From: Ryuthela nishihirai
Taxonomy: Eukaryota; Arthropoda; Arachnida; Araneae; Heptathelidae
Length of the DNA stretch: 64,000 nucleotides
Direction: 5' to 3'
NCBI GenBank assembly: GCA_038380435.1
Contig: JAWZYU010000018.1
Location: forward strand, 48,099,251 to 48,163,250
The position numbers and the translations under genes are program-made. Below the pieces are notes generated by a model. It did no database searches. It worked only from the letters and a program-made list of their open reading frames with translations, and was not told where the DNA came from. Below, in pieces: positions 23,679 through 34,914 of the stretch (position 1 is its first letter; the number at the start of each line of letters is the position of its first letter).

Positions 23679-23939
23679 TGTCAAGGATATTCCCATCTTG
23701 GAGTTTGCATGCATCCCCCTGATACTACATTTGGTTAAGAGAGAGTCATATTCTGCACGTATGATCTGCCAAGGTTATGCTGGACTGCAGAATGAAGACC
23801 CAGGCGGCAGAGGGTGTCATGAACATAAGGTTCCCTAATGAGTTCTACAGCCGTTTGTGCAGAAGGGGAGAGCGAAGAGAGATCTCTCATATCTCTCTTC
23901 GCTCATATAAATAAGAAAGGTCTTGACTCTATAAGGTAG
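23679..23939 (+). repeat. 3' LTR, internally deleted
   Basis: Starts TGTCAAGGATATTCCCATC and matches the 5' LTR to GAGAGCGAAGAGA. It then jumps to GATCTCTCATAT near the LTR end, losing about 270-280 bp. The last part contains ATCTCTCTTCGCTCATATA, an inverted partner of the preceding GAGCGAAGAGAGAT, so a small hairpin marks the deletion. Confidence 0.78.
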
Positions 23940-23944
23940 AGAAG

Positions 23945-24123
23945 AATCTTAGAGGCGAACTTCTAGCTTTTACTGGTCTTCTCATGGAAGGACATGTCCT
24001 ACTAAGACCGAAGTCACTGTTGACCATTGTCTCAGTTATAACTAACACAACACATAAAGCTTGCCCTGCTGCAACAGTCGCTAGCTCCCTAACCACTAAG
24101 CCAGTTAAGGCTATCTAGGGGCC
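23945..24123 (-). repeat. SINE-3 (another tRNA-headed SINE), copy 1
   Basis: On the minus strand a head GGCTTAGTGGTTAGGGAGC is followed by a body containing CAGTGACTTCGGTCTTAGT, shared with 36600-36800. Neither arm structure nor a tail is clear. It follows immediately after the 3' LTR. Confidence 0.5.
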
Positions 24124-24516
24124 TTTTCTGTAATCGAATTATGAAACCCCAGTGAAAACTGTTGAATGCTGTTGCTCTATCCAACCCGCGGCTCATTTGG
24201 AAATCATTTGCGACACTCATACAAATAATTAATTTTTTGAATATGGCTCATGCATTCAATTTTTTGACTAAATATTTTTAGGTGCATTATCAAACAATTT
24301 TGGCAGTTCAGAGTACGAATTAAAAATGTATATTTTTCGGTAATAAATTATCACAGGAAAATTTCTGTAGACAAGGAACACTTGAAATAACGAGTTTTTT
24401 CAACTTATTATTTCAAATATATATTTTTGTTTTTAAATAAAGATATTTTTTATTCCCTAAAAATTCAGTTTTTTGTTTTACTTTTTTAAATACATTACTC
24501 ATTAGAAATGCATAGG
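24124..24516. other. No gene seen; AT-rich
   Basis: Nothing recognised. Confidence 0.5.
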
Positions 24517-24518
24517 TA

Positions 24519-24963
24519 CTGGACAGAAATATAGAAAGAGCTCCATGCTATATGATTAGAAACTAACATTCAAAGCTCAATAACTTCTTGAATATAAATT
24601 TCATGCAAATTTTATCTATAGGTAGATTAAAGACACGAATCAAATCTATCTAAATTTTGTTTTTAAACAATATTTGTTCAATATTCAAAGAGTTATGAAT
24701 GCTGGCATATTTAACAGGCGGCAACACAATTCTTTGAATATTGAACAAATATTGCTTAAAATTGTGATTTGATATATTTGATTGAGATCTTTATCGCTAG
24801 ATATTTTTTATTAAAAATCATATTGTTTAAAATCATGATTTCTGTAGATTTGTTTTAGATCTTTATCTTTAGATACGTATTTTAATTAAAAATCATATTG
24901 AAGAGGTTATTGAGTTCTGAATGGGATTTTCTATTGATGGAGTTGTTTCATTTTTCTATCCAG
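24519..24963. mobile_element. Foldback MITE (~445 bp) with TA duplication
   Basis: The arms are long imperfect inverted repeats: left CTGGACAGAAATATAGAAAG to AAAGCTCAATAACTTCTTGA, right complement CTGGATAGAAAAATGAAACA to GAACTCAATAACCTCTTCAA. TA flanks both ends (24517-24518, 24964-24965). The centre carries ATATTTGTTCAATATTCAAA and its inverse around 24660-24760. The interior words GATTGAGATCTTTATC link it to the family at 62151 and 63258. No coding capacity. Confidence 0.8.
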
Positions 24964-24965
24964 TA

Positions 24966-25988
24966 CCCGTGTTTTCATTTTTAAGTAGATAATTATTTAT
25001 GCGGCTCCTTAAGAATATAGTTTATTTTCCTTAAAGGTATAAAAAATGCATTTTTCCAAGAGAGGTATAAAGAATGTACGGTAATCTCTAAGTATGGGTT
25101 GGGAGGGCCTGCTATAAAAGCAAAACTTTCTAGAACCATCAGAGCATATGACAGAGTGGAGTCAAAAACGAAATAAATATTAATGGTCATTGATAATGAC
25201 AATACATTATGCACAAAAGATAATATTTCCAACATTCAGAAGAGATATTTTATATTGAATATATATTTCTTAAATGACAAATCTTGTGAAAACAAATTAC
25301 TACTTTTTAAAAATTACAAAACAAATTACTAATTTTTAAGTACACATTGATAAGAATATTTTTTATAAATTAATATAAACAAATTTGGAAAAACACTACT
25401 TCGTGTTGACTTGAGATGTGTTCAAATTTCTCATCGAAAAGTGGATTACGACATTGTTTTTCGAAAATGCAATTACTTAGCCATTGAGTCATTGGCTACC
25501 ACAGATTCCTAAAAAGGTAAAGATAATCTTCTTTTTAAACATATGAAGATATATGAAGTATCTTGTTACATTTTAGATTTCATCTGTAAGATACTTTATT
25601 GAAATGGTTCAGAAGTCCAATTCCTAGTAATTTCAAAATAGCATCTCAATCGGTACATAAAGCAACACAAAGCTCCCCCACCAAATCATTAGAATTTTCT
25701 GAGTAAATATACAATGATTTGACTCCTTGCTTATTATCCAATGCATTAAAATAATACAGCAATTTTTTTCCACAAGTTTCCCGAATCGAAAGTAACATAT
25801 TTCACGTTAAACAACAGGAGATTGTTTTGTTTTATAGGAATATAAATTATTGGAATGAACTGGGGGAAAAATCATTTTGTTAAGTAACCTTTCTTAAATA
25901 TTTCTCCATATATGTTCTTTCCTTCCAAACTTTCTTCTGAATAAGAATAATACATATTATTCTGTCGAATATGGTATGATCGTTTTCA
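24966..25988. other. No gene seen; AT-rich
   Basis: No recognisable element or gene. Confidence 0.5.
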
Positions 25989-26019
25989 TACATCATCATC
26001 ATCCTCAAAGAGTCATGGG

Positions 26020-27340
26020 CTACGGAGGTCCAATCAGACCGTGCAATTTAGTTATCCAAGCATATCTGTCCTGAGCTACATCTGCTGCATCTAACCACTG
26101 CACACATATTCTAACAAGGCCCACTGCATCCTAGGTCTGCCCCTCTTTCTGAGGTCTTTTTTAGGCACACTATTCATAACCCTATTTGCTAATTTATGAT
26201 TTTCTATACCTGCAACATATCCAAACCAACGGAATCTCTCTCTGTATAATATACTGCTCAGAGGAGGTTGGCGACTCTTTCTTCTAACCTCTTTATTAAT
26301 TACAAAGTTGAAACACTTAATACCCAAGATACTACGTAAGCATTTAGAAACAAAAGCATTAAATTTCATGTTATCTTGTTTACAAAGCGTCCACGTTTAA
26401 CTACCATAAATAACCCTAGAAAGAACCAAACTATTATACAGTCTAATTTTGTGTTTAGGTGTATATATCTATTTCTCCACACTCTCCATAGTTTCCTAAA
26501 AGTCTCAGGAGAAATCCCTATTCCTCTGTTAATCTCATTCCGCACATCACCAATATCTGTTACATAGCTACCAAGGTAATTAAACTGAGACACTTGCTCA
26601 AGAGCGCAACCATTAAAAGCGACTGAAGCCCCACATCTGCCTGACCAATTTTCATCACTTTAGTTTTCTCTCTGTTTATAACCAAACCTACTCTACTACC
26701 AGTTTCATCAACAGCTCGAATGAAAGAGTTCATCTCATCAACATCATTTTCCAAAAAGGCGAAATCATCAGCATAATCTAAATCAGAAATTTTCGTATCT
26801 TCAGTCCATTTAAGGCCAAAATATTTCCCTTGAAGTGAATTTCGCATAACATAATCAATAACCAAGCTAAAAAGAAAAGGAGACAAAATGCACCCTTGTC
26901 GAACACCAGAAGTAATGCTAAACCAATTCGTACAAGACTTACCAACTCTCATACAAGACTCAGTGTTATTATAGAGAGCTTTCATTATGTTAACTAACTT
27001 GTATGGTATGCAATACGATTTCACAAGCAACCACGCTTGTCTGAAATTTTGCTGTAAGAAACCTTTCATTAATGCACTTGTATCCTAGAAGAGCATCACT
27101 AGCGTGTCTGCTGAGAGGTAGACCCACGCCTTGGTGATGCTTATTGCCGTCCCTCCCTGAAAAGAGAAATTTAAGATTATTTTTAAGAATTTGACCTTTA
27201 TCTGTCCATCTGGTCTCTTGCAAGCCGAGAATTAATTATAACGGTGGAATTCTTGTGTGAGGACATCGAGAGAATACGCTCTGTGTGGCGTCATCACATT
27301 TCAACTACCTATGGGGAGAAAATTGATTAGTGGGTTGTTT
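26020..27340 (-). pseudogene. LINE ORF remnant: endonuclease start joined to reverse transcriptase end
   Basis: The minus strand gives endonuclease residues (QETRWTDKGQILKNNLKFLF, then HHQGVGLPLSRHASDALLGY) up to the deletion junction at about 27030. It then gives reverse-transcriptase blocks KLVNIMKALYNNTESCMRVG, GVRQGCILSPFLFSLVIDYV, LDYADDFAFLE and NREKTKVMKIGQADVG. The C-terminal DNA-binding-like region (KEVRRKSRQPPLSSILY, RERFRWFGYVAGIENHK) is in a different frame, at 26091-26369. The motif-A block containing the first catalytic aspartate is lost with the deletion, so the copy cannot be active. Several frameshifts occur. Confidence 0.85.
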
Positions 27341-27840
27341 AAATGCCGGCAATATCAAACAGCCTCCTAATCGCAGGTATGGGGCAAAAACCTGTTCCCC
27401 ACTAATAAAGGCTGAAGCCATACACTGGAAGACTACCTTCAAGTAAAATATGACGATGCCCTAGAAGAAGATTTCAAGTGCCTGCGATAATCTCTGCTAA
27501 GAATTATCTACCAGCTGATAAAACATATCCTGTGAATCTATTTACTTGGGGCTGTCAACCCACACGCAAACAGAAAACACAGCGGAAGTTTTTCCATCCA
27601 CAGAAGCCCACCAGTGCAGCAAATTCAGGATCAATAATCAAGCTCAGAGCCTTAATCGAGTCCAGTAAGTTTATATGATCATCACCATGACCCTGAGTGG
27701 TTGATCACTCCTCAGGAGGGTAGGAAAAAAGAAAATAGCCCTAGTTGTTCAGACAAGTAGGCCACACTAATCTGGCATCCCACTCTTCCGTTCTCTTCCA
27801 CAAGAGAGTATCTCTTTTGAACGGTACTAACGGCTTGCAC

Positions 27841-28260
27841 CACAAGAAGGTTGGGTTGGGTTGTTTTACCTCTGAGCAGCACTTTTTTGCACACCATGGG
27901 CTAAATGGCCAGGTCACATGGACCCCGAAGGCTCAGAGAAGGTTGGGGGAAGGGACCCACTGGAACAGCTCTTGGGAGACAGATGGTAGCCTCCTGTCAA
28001 GGCCATCCAGCGTGTTCTTTAACGTGCACAGGGTATGTCTCTCTCGCACACGGGGCCACGGCTTAACGTCCCATCCGACGGACGGTGGCCTTTCCAAGCC
28101 CATCTGTGTCCCCTACTGACCGTGGGCAGGGCGGGGAACTTTGCGAAGATAAATCTCAACGCTGACCCAGCTGGGACTCGAACCTGGGAACTACAGATTA
28201 CGAGCCTGGCGCGCTACCGACTGAGCCCCCCCCCCCCCCCCCCCGCCCCGCACGAGAAGG
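27841..28260 (-). repeat. SINE-1, full length, inserted in LINE copy 1
   Basis: The SINE proper is 27851-28250. Direct repeats CACAAGAAGG (27841-27850) and CACGAGAAGG (28251-28260) differ by one base. The same site appears uninterrupted in LINE copy 2 (complement CCTTCTCGTGG near 39350), confirming insertion. A run of 19 C at 28226-28244 lies at the SINE 5' end. The tRNA head, B box and body are close to consensus. Confidence 0.93.
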
Positions 28261-28290
28261 CAGATTCGGACATTAGGTGCTAGGCGTAGG

Positions 28291-28719
28291 CGGTTGTATG
28301 CATCATCACAGGGGATTGGTGTATAGCTCTCCTTCCTGTAACTACCTAGATACCAAACGTTTTGCAAATAAATTGCACATGCTGGGGGTGAGAGGGAGAG
28401 GTCTATTCCGATTTTAAGATTCAGATAAATTCCTGTTGGTGCTGTACCTTTGAAAATAAATTTTTCTGTTTCAGGTGAGAACACGGATGGAAAAAGAACC
28501 GTATCTGTACTTTTATATGTTTTAACATAATTTAGATATGTTATACAAAGTTTACGTTTAGATATCCCTAAGCTTTACGATATTGTTGAAGAGCAAGTTC
28601 TGTTGGAATTCGAGGACCACAGTTCAAGAACTATCTGCTTCGTTTAACAAATTGTGTCTAAACAAAGAGGAAATAAATTTCTTTGAAATCAGTTCTCATA
28701 CGTAATGAAATTATTCCTT
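28291..28719. other. No gene seen
   Basis: 28291-28330 could still belong to the 5' leader of LINE copy 1, because copy 2 stops matching here. The rest is unassigned. Confidence 0.4.
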
Positions 28720-29360
28720 TTCCGCCTTTAGCACATTCTTAAAACGGGAATTGGAACTTCTAGATGATTGGGAAAATGCGAAGTGTAATATTTTATTAAT
28801 ATCTTAATAACACAAAAAGAATGCTCAATTAATATCTTAAGCCAAAAAGAGACCTTTGGGTGAGGGGAAAAATAAAAACTTATTATTCGAAATTTAAACC
28901 TCTTGACAAGGAGCGAAGGATGAATGGAAGTAATCGAGACCTCGAGACTGCGCATTTTATGCTCATTCCTACAGTGACTGATTTGCCAAATCGTAAGTTA
29001 ATTGCTTATTAATCAATAGAGTAATGGATCAGAAAAATGCATCATAGATCATTGGTTTATTAAAGATTCACCGATCGCACAATCACCCGATAATGTACTA
29101 GAATCATAGTTTAGTCAACTGCGCAGTCGCATTATCTCAATTGCTCCCACTACGCTTCGCCGCTTCTCTTGACCTTCAGAGGCTACCACAAAAGATTTGA
29201 AATTTCCAGCCTTAATAGATCATTTGCAATATTCTTTAATATTTGCATAGCTTCCAGATATTTCTGCCGTTAGAAGGCAACGTTAAGCTATTTAGAAATT
29301 TGGAAGGTGCGAATCGTAATATTTTATCAATATCTCTCCAATATATAAAAAAAACTAATC
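28720..29360. repeat. Dispersed AT-rich repeat R2 interrupted by a hAT MITE
   Basis: 28720-28907 and 29166-29360 read as one repeat split by the MITE at 28908-29165. Words such as GGGAAAATGCGAAGTGTAAT, ATTATTCGAAATTTAAACC, TCTTGACCTTCAGAGGCTAC and GAAATTTCCAG recur in diverged form at 35990-36240 and 55100-55720. No coding content. The family was not recognised. Confidence 0.6.
28908..29165 (+). mobile_element. hAT-type MITE, copy f, with perfect 8-bp duplication
   Basis: Flanked by CTCTTGAC at 28900-28907 and 29166-29173. Left end AAGGAGCGAAGGATGAATGG, right end TCCCACTACGCTTCGCCGC then TT. An 8-bp duplication together with CAG-GGCG-type ends points to the hAT superfamily. Confidence 0.9.
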
Positions 29361-30424
29361 TCTAAAAAAGAAAGAAAAAAGTTGAATGTTTTACAGCCAG
29401 ACAGAAGGACGAGCATACCATTCTACCACTCTTTAGTTTATGTTTATTTTTCACGATATATTTCTAAATGCATTCTTTATTTATTTATAAATACAATATC
29501 TTATAACAAAATAAATATAATGAATGAACCAAAACATTTTTTTCCAGAATTGAAGAAAACAATTTTCGAAACTTTACACGTAGGGAATAATCTTTTTCTT
29601 AAATCCTATTTGGATTAATGTAAAATATAGCGGACACACAAAATTATAATACATAAAATTAGAAGCAGTAAACAATATAACCTTAAGGTCAAAACTGAAA
29701 CTGAATTTAAAACCTTATTGTGGAAAACAAATCACGTTAATGGTACTTCTGATAACCAACAGACAAATATGTCTGTCTAGGTTTCGAAGATTTTGTATAC
29801 AAAACGTTTTTGTCAATAGGTATCATATGGGGATTGTCATAAATTTAATAAAAGTACATTAACAGATTTATCTATTCAGTTAAAACAATAAGAACAAAGA
29901 ACTAGCATAATTTATCCACCAAAAAACAATTTATTTTTCAATATCAAGCATGTTTAATATATGAATTATTAGTTTCTTTTTAAACACAGAAATTATTTTT
30001 CCGTTCCTTACGTTGAAATCCAGGTAATAAAACAATTTAGCAGTCAGAAACAGGAAATGATGCTACAAAATATTCTTCTTTTCTTAGGTACGACAAACAA
30101 ATTCCCTGTATTCGAGAGTTTTTTCAACTTTTAACAACATATGTATCCTATAGTTTCATCAACCCAAGTAGGATTTAAGAAAAGGAATAAGTGTTCTCTA
30201 CTTGTAAAGTTCATAAAATTGCTTTCTTTAATTCCAGAAGAATGTTTTTATTTATTCATTTTATTTATTTTATGGTAAAATGTATCTAAAAAAGAGACAA
30301 TCTTAGAATGGACATTGTTGAATTTCTGCAAGGTTCACTTTATAACTCCCCCCAACTACTTAAATCATAATGAACAGCTGAATAAACCCATGTATAATGC
30401 AGAGTTTCTATGAAATTACTTAGA
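29361..30424. other. No gene seen; AT-rich
   Basis: No recognisable repeat or gene. Short A/T-rich open frames only. Confidence 0.5.
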
Positions 30425-31435
30425 ACTATTCAAATTGCTTAGATTAGGTTTCTCGTTAAGTACATAGCGTGACTCTTATTGTTGTTATTGTCTTCTTCAA
30501 TACCCAAATATTTATATTTTTCAATCCTCTCAATTGATCAGCACTTACAATACATCTCTTCGTTTCATTCAAGGTTAGGATATTGTATATTTGTAAAAAC
30601 CGTTAATATTACTATATATAAAGCAGTCTCAAATTTATCTCTGCTTGTATTTAATTTCAATTATTTTTGGGAAACCATTTATTAAGTAGAAATAAAATGT
30701 TTCCGATGCTCATTTTTTGAACATTTACATCTGCTGAATAAACCAGCACATCATTATCTGTATAACATAGAGTAAATAACCTTAAATAAATATTATTAAT
30801 GTATACTATATAAGGAACATTATGGTCCAAGAATTGATACTTGAGGCACTCCTTTTCATACACCTGCAAACTCACTGATAGTATTTTCTAATCCCACTGC
30901 CTGCTTTAGGTGCTGTAAGTAACTTGCAAACCAGGAGTGTCCAATAACTCTGATACTTGCTAAATACAACTTTCTTAGTAAAATATAGTATCATGATCAA
31001 GGAGTCAAATGCTTTGTGTATATCAAAAATAGTGATAGTGTTAAATTTCCTTTATAAATATTGCTATATATAAATACATTCCTACATATATATATATATA
31101 TTCCCTGTACAGTTTAAAATTACTTTGTCTCATTTTTATCTTTTCTTAAACCATATTTTGAGAAGAAAATAACTTTTTTTAAGAAATCCAATAATTTTTC
31201 ATTTTATATTTCCTGTTTAATTGTTTATGAAAGTTAGTCAAAACAGAAATAGGTCAATAATATAAATTAATGGTGCACTCCGACATTTTTCTTTCTATAT
31301 TGTGTTTCTATTTCACCCGTCAGGTCACCTGATTTAAATATAGGTGTGACTATTGTACTTTTAATTTCTTCCGAAAAGATCCCTGATTTTAATGAAGTAT
31401 TGATCACAGGTGTAAAAATCTTCATGTTATATCTA
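30425..31435 (-). pseudogene. Decayed non-LTR retrotransposon reverse transcriptase, jockey/CR1-like
   Basis: On the minus strand, across several frames, blocks of a LINE reverse transcriptase appear in the right order. SLKSGIFSEEIKSTIVTPIF followed by KSGD is the start of the domain (about 31320-31400). FDIHKAFDSL matches motif A with its catalytic aspartate (about 31010). GVPQGSILG-like VPQVSILG is motif B (about 30835-30855). IVYINNIYLRLF and CYTDNDVLVYSA stand where YADD should be (about 30740-30790), and KYKYLGIEEDNN lies near 30500. The YADD motif is altered, and stops and frameshifts are frequent. It is a different and much older lineage than the RTE-type LINE. No endonuclease was found. 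Confidence 0.75.
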
Positions 31436-31465
31436 CTTATTATTTTAAGTATTTTACTCTAATAG

Positions 31466-31795
31466 TCCAGTTCATAAGAACGTTTAAACCTAAAAGAAGG
31501 TTGTGAATGCCGTGATCCACTGAAAGGATGTTACGAGACGGATGGACGTCTCCCACCCAGACTGTGAACCGTGTTCTTTAACGGGAAGAGAGAGAAGCAC
31601 TCCGGCAGGTAGGTCACGGTTTAGTATCTTATCTTACTAAAGGTTGCCTTTCCAAGTCTGAACGGAATCCCAATGATAAAAGGGGTGTAACGGAGAAATA
31701 TTAGCATACACGCAGTTGGGACTCGAATCTGGAGACATTAAATTGCAAATCTGGCGGTGCTCTACCATACTCAATCAAACTCTCTACCCCGGGAG
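31466..31795 (-). repeat. SINE-1, diverged
   Basis: The minus strand shows the head complement (GTTGGGACTCGAATCTGG, then GGCGGTGCTCTACCATACTC) and body words GTGTTCTTTAACGG and TTGCCTTTCCAAG. The tail end is eroded. This is among the most diverged copies. Confidence 0.65.
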
Positions 31796-33066
31796 GTGAT
31801 GAACCTCACCTCCAAAAGTAAAATCAATCAATCAAGTGAACAGCACTAGAACTACTCATATCTCTTTGTTCTAATCTTCTTATTCCGCTTTCGGAAACTG
31901 AATAATAAATATTAAATGAATGTTATCCTTATTTCCTTTATTCTGCTTTTTAAAAAGCGGCTCGGTGAGTGTTTTAGAAATTTTCAACTGAACAATAGCT
32001 CACTAGGTCTTTTACATTTGGAATTTCATTCAAAAATGTCAGTTGCAAAATTTTAAATATTTTAAAATTGTTCTGTTTCTTCCATCATTTCGTCACTGGA
32101 TTCCGTCGATTATATCAAAAACGACTCGATGGATCATTCAGATATTTTACCTACATATAAAGAACATTCAAATTACGTTCAGAAATATTACTCGGAATCC
32201 ATAAGATTAAAGTTCATTAATAGCAACCAATAATTTCTTTCACCATTTCCAGAGAGATCATCGAATATTTATCGAAATGTATCACCAGCATGAATATCAG
32301 TGGAGATCATGTACGTTTTGCGTTTGATTAAAATATGCTGATCTAACTCGAAATATTACATATTAAATAAATATTAATCACCATGTATTTTTTCCTTCAA
32401 AGAGTGTTAGTCACTACTTTAAAATTTTCCCCAATTGTGAATGCCCTTGATGGTCTATTTCTTATATTTCCATTGAAAATAATTGAATATTGATCAACAA
32501 ATAAAATTTTGGAAGATGTCTTTTTAATTAAAAATAACAAGAAAATAACATTGAAATACATAATTCACAAAAAATTTAAAAATGGGCTATATTTCAATAA
32601 AAAAGTACGATAAAGCAGCTGAGTTTCAGCCATAGCTGGAAGTTATCGAAAAACTTCTAGCATGAAATATTTTCCACTTCTAAAAAGCTGTCTTTTGCTT
32701 ATCATTTTAAAGTATGATAAGCCAAATCTGCGTTAATAAGTTAAATATTCAAAATATTAATAAACGTTAATGAATTTTACTTTTAAGGAATTTTTCAGAG
32801 TTTTGACTTCGAAACTATTGCTGTAAAAATAAGTTATATATATTTTCTACTTTGAAGAAAGAGTTGAAAAAAGAAATCAGTAGTGATTTGATATCGGATT
32901 CACAATCACTTCTTTTTCGCTCTGATGTTTAATATAAAATATTAATAATTATTTTGTGTGGAACTGATTACAGGCGGTTCATTATACTCTTTCTCTTTCC
33001 TGGTGTCGTGAAAGCAATGAAGTAAAAGCGACATTGAAATTTTTCAGATTATTCAAAAAGTATATA
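31796..33066. other. No gene seen; AT-rich
   Basis: No repeat family or coding sequence recognised. Confidence 0.5.
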
Positions 33067-33142
33067 TTGGGTTGGGATTATTTTACCTCTGAGTGGCACT
33101 TCTTTTTTACATGTCAGGGGCTACATCAGGCATGTCAAATCT
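33067..33142 (-). repeat. SINE-1 tail fragment
   Basis: Only the 3' end is present on the minus strand (complement GGGTTGGGATTATTTTACCT, then CTGAGTGGCACTT). Typical of an extreme 5' truncation. Confidence 0.65.
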
Positions 33143-33457
33143 GCTGTTCATTGCAACAGAATTTATGCTCGTAAAAACAAATAACCAATACGCTGAATCT
33201 GGCTGATTTCTTCCAACTTTTTAAACAAGATTTTTAGTACATAACTAATTTTTTTTATCAATTTCTAGTACTAATTAGAAATGTATAATTTCATGTTTTA
33301 ACCAAGATATTTTCCTATTACATTAAAAACATGGTGTTTTTCCCCCCTAATTCAAAAATTTGAATTGCGTGCTTTCTTTTATGTAGAAGATTTTTCCTGC
33401 GTCTCTTAAAGAATGTATATATATGTATTTTACCTATTGGTTCTTCAATAATTTTTT

Positions 33458-33665
33458 GGTGGGGAGAGTTGGCTCAGTTATTTTACGTTAGTCTCATTAA
33501 CTGTAGCCCAGGTAGACTCAAGTCCCACCTGGGCCAGGGTTGAGATTCATCTACGCTAAATCCCCACCCTGCCCTCGCTAAGGAAAGGAAAACGGATGGG
33601 CTTGAAAACACAGCCGTCTGTCAAATGTGACGTAAAACCATGGTGCTTATGCAGGCCCTAGCCCT
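33458..33665 (+). repeat. SINE-1 head and proximal body, 3'-truncated
   Basis: tRNA-like head GGGAGAGTTGGCTCAGTTA and B-box-like CTCAAGTCCCACCTGGGCC, then CCCACCCTGCCCTCG and GGATGGGCTTG. The copy stops near GCTTATGCAGGCCCT. Because LINE-driven insertion usually loses 5' ends, loss of the 3' end suggests later deletion. Confidence 0.75.
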
Positions 33666-33991
33666 AGCGTGATATAGGAGTGTAAGCATAGTTCAATGCT
33701 GGGTAGACGAATATCCCCTAGGACAGGACTGTCGATCTAATAGACATTCTGCCCCGTCGTCTGAATGGCTTATTGATGTTAAAATAATCATACTGATTAT
33801 TGGAGAAATGATAATGTTGTGCACACTTCTGCCACTAACTTTTACCATAATTTGCTTCTCATGGTTTCCCTCAGACACGTATTCGATTTTAGGTAATTCC
33901 CTTATTAACTTCCCAAAGTTCCGATTTCCATGGCAAATAAATAAAATAAACAAATTTGCCTTCAAGCAGCTGCATGACACAATGATCTAAC
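33666..33991. other. No gene seen
   Basis: Open frames on both strands at 33693-33990 overlap and have no recognisable motif. Confidence 0.4.
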
Positions 33992-34143
33992 TGAAGCCTA
34001 TCAGGTTAATGCGACATAGAGTTTTGTGAGGAAGACGCCACCTCAGCAAAAATAAAACACAATAAATACCCATACAGTATCCGGGATTCGAACTCAGATC
34101 CGTTTAATAAATAGCCAGCCACACTAACCATCCGGTAGTGTTT
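33992..34143 (-). repeat. SINE-2, copy 2
   Basis: Minus strand: head CCGGATGGTTAGTGTGGCTG, B box GAGTTCGAATCCC, body TGCTGAGGTGGCGTCTTCC then TCACAAAACTC. Best-preserved copy of this ~150-bp family in the window. Confidence 0.75.
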
Positions 34144-34168
34144 GTTATTATAGTTATACAAAAATTTT

Positions 34169-34411
34169 CAGGCGCTAAGAGTGAATTGAATCAATTGAGA
34201 CCTAGACACTGCGCAGGTGAGACATCTATGCTTTTTACAGGTGATTGATTTACCGAATCATCATTTACTTGTCAATTAGCCAATAGTGTCGAGTATACAA
34301 CAATTGCGTCATATATCATTGGTGAATTGAAAAGTGACTGATAGCTCAATGTAGCCAATGATTTTCGAAAATCATCGTTTCATCAACTGCTTCCACTACG
34401 CTTCGCCGCTG
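34169..34411 (+). mobile_element. hAT-type MITE, copy g
   Basis: Left CAGGCGCTAAGAGTGAATTG, right TTCCACTACGCTTCGCCGC then TG. The flanking 8 bp do not match. Lies 236 bp from an oppositely oriented copy. Confidence 0.85.
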
Positions 34412-34647
34412 GAGATTTAAAATTATTAATTTTAATTTATTATTAATTTTAATTAGAAATTTTAAATTATTTAGAAATGACTTTGTGGATTTTTTTAAAG
34501 TTACTTATTTTATAACATAAAATATAATTATATAATATGATTGATTAAAAAAAAATTTATGATAATTTTTAAGTATTTTCATTATGTTTAAAAACTTTTT
34601 GAATTCAAAAATATACTCTTTGTCAAAGTCAGAGACAATCCACAAAC

Positions 34648-34906
34648 CAGCGGCGAAGCGTAGTGGAACCAGTTGAGACAATGAGATTGCGCAGTTGATG
34701 AAATGATGATTTTCGCAGATCATAGGGTGATTGGACTATCAGGGATTTTCCAATCAACTAGTGATAGTGATGCAATTCTTGATCCATGACACTATTGGCA
34801 AATTGACAAGTAACTTACAGTTCGGTAAATCAATCAACTATAAAAATCATAGATGTCTCAACAGCGCGTCTCAAAGTCTCAATTGCTTCCACTCCCTACG
34901 CGTCTG
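34648..34906 (-). mobile_element. hAT-type MITE, copy h, with perfect 8-bp duplication
   Basis: CCACAAAC flanks both sides (34640-34647 and 34907-34914). Left CAGCGGCGAAGCGTAGTGG, right CAATTGCTTCCACTCCCTAC then GCGTCTG. The intact left end CAGCGGCG fits the hAT terminal pattern CAGNGGCG. Confidence 0.92.
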
Positions 34907-34914
34907 CCACAAAC

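Larger units (their letters stand above)
19618..23943 (+). mobile_element. LTR retrotransposon, probably non-autonomous, with TATA target duplication
   Basis: Both LTRs start TGTCAAGGAT. The 5' copy is 19622-20160 and the 3' copy 23679-23939. A 4-bp repeat TATA flanks the element (19618-19621 and 23940-23943), the duplication size common in Gypsy-type elements. After the 5' LTR comes TGGTGTGGTCAGAAGTGAGG (20161-20180), a plausible primer-binding site. Before the 3' LTR is the purine tract GGAAGGGGGAGGA. The ~3.5-kb interior holds a charged gag-like region and shows no recognisable protease, reverse transcriptase or integrase. Mobilisation would therefore need enzymes from a related element. 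LTR divergence and deletion indicate age. Confidence 0.82.
25989..28290 (-). mobile_element. RTE-type LINE, copy 1: internally deleted, interrupted by a SINE
   Basis: The 3' end is on the left, with a (CAT)n tract (25990-26003; ATG/GAT repeats on the coding strand), the simple-repeat tail typical of RTE-like LINEs. From there it matches LINE copy 2 (39321-42809) through the reverse transcriptase and then jumps near 27022-27045 straight to the endonuclease. About 1.55 kb, corresponding to 40194-41743 of copy 2, are missing. It continues through the 5' leader to about 28290. A SINE-1 (27851-28250) sits inside the leader. Confidence 0.88.
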
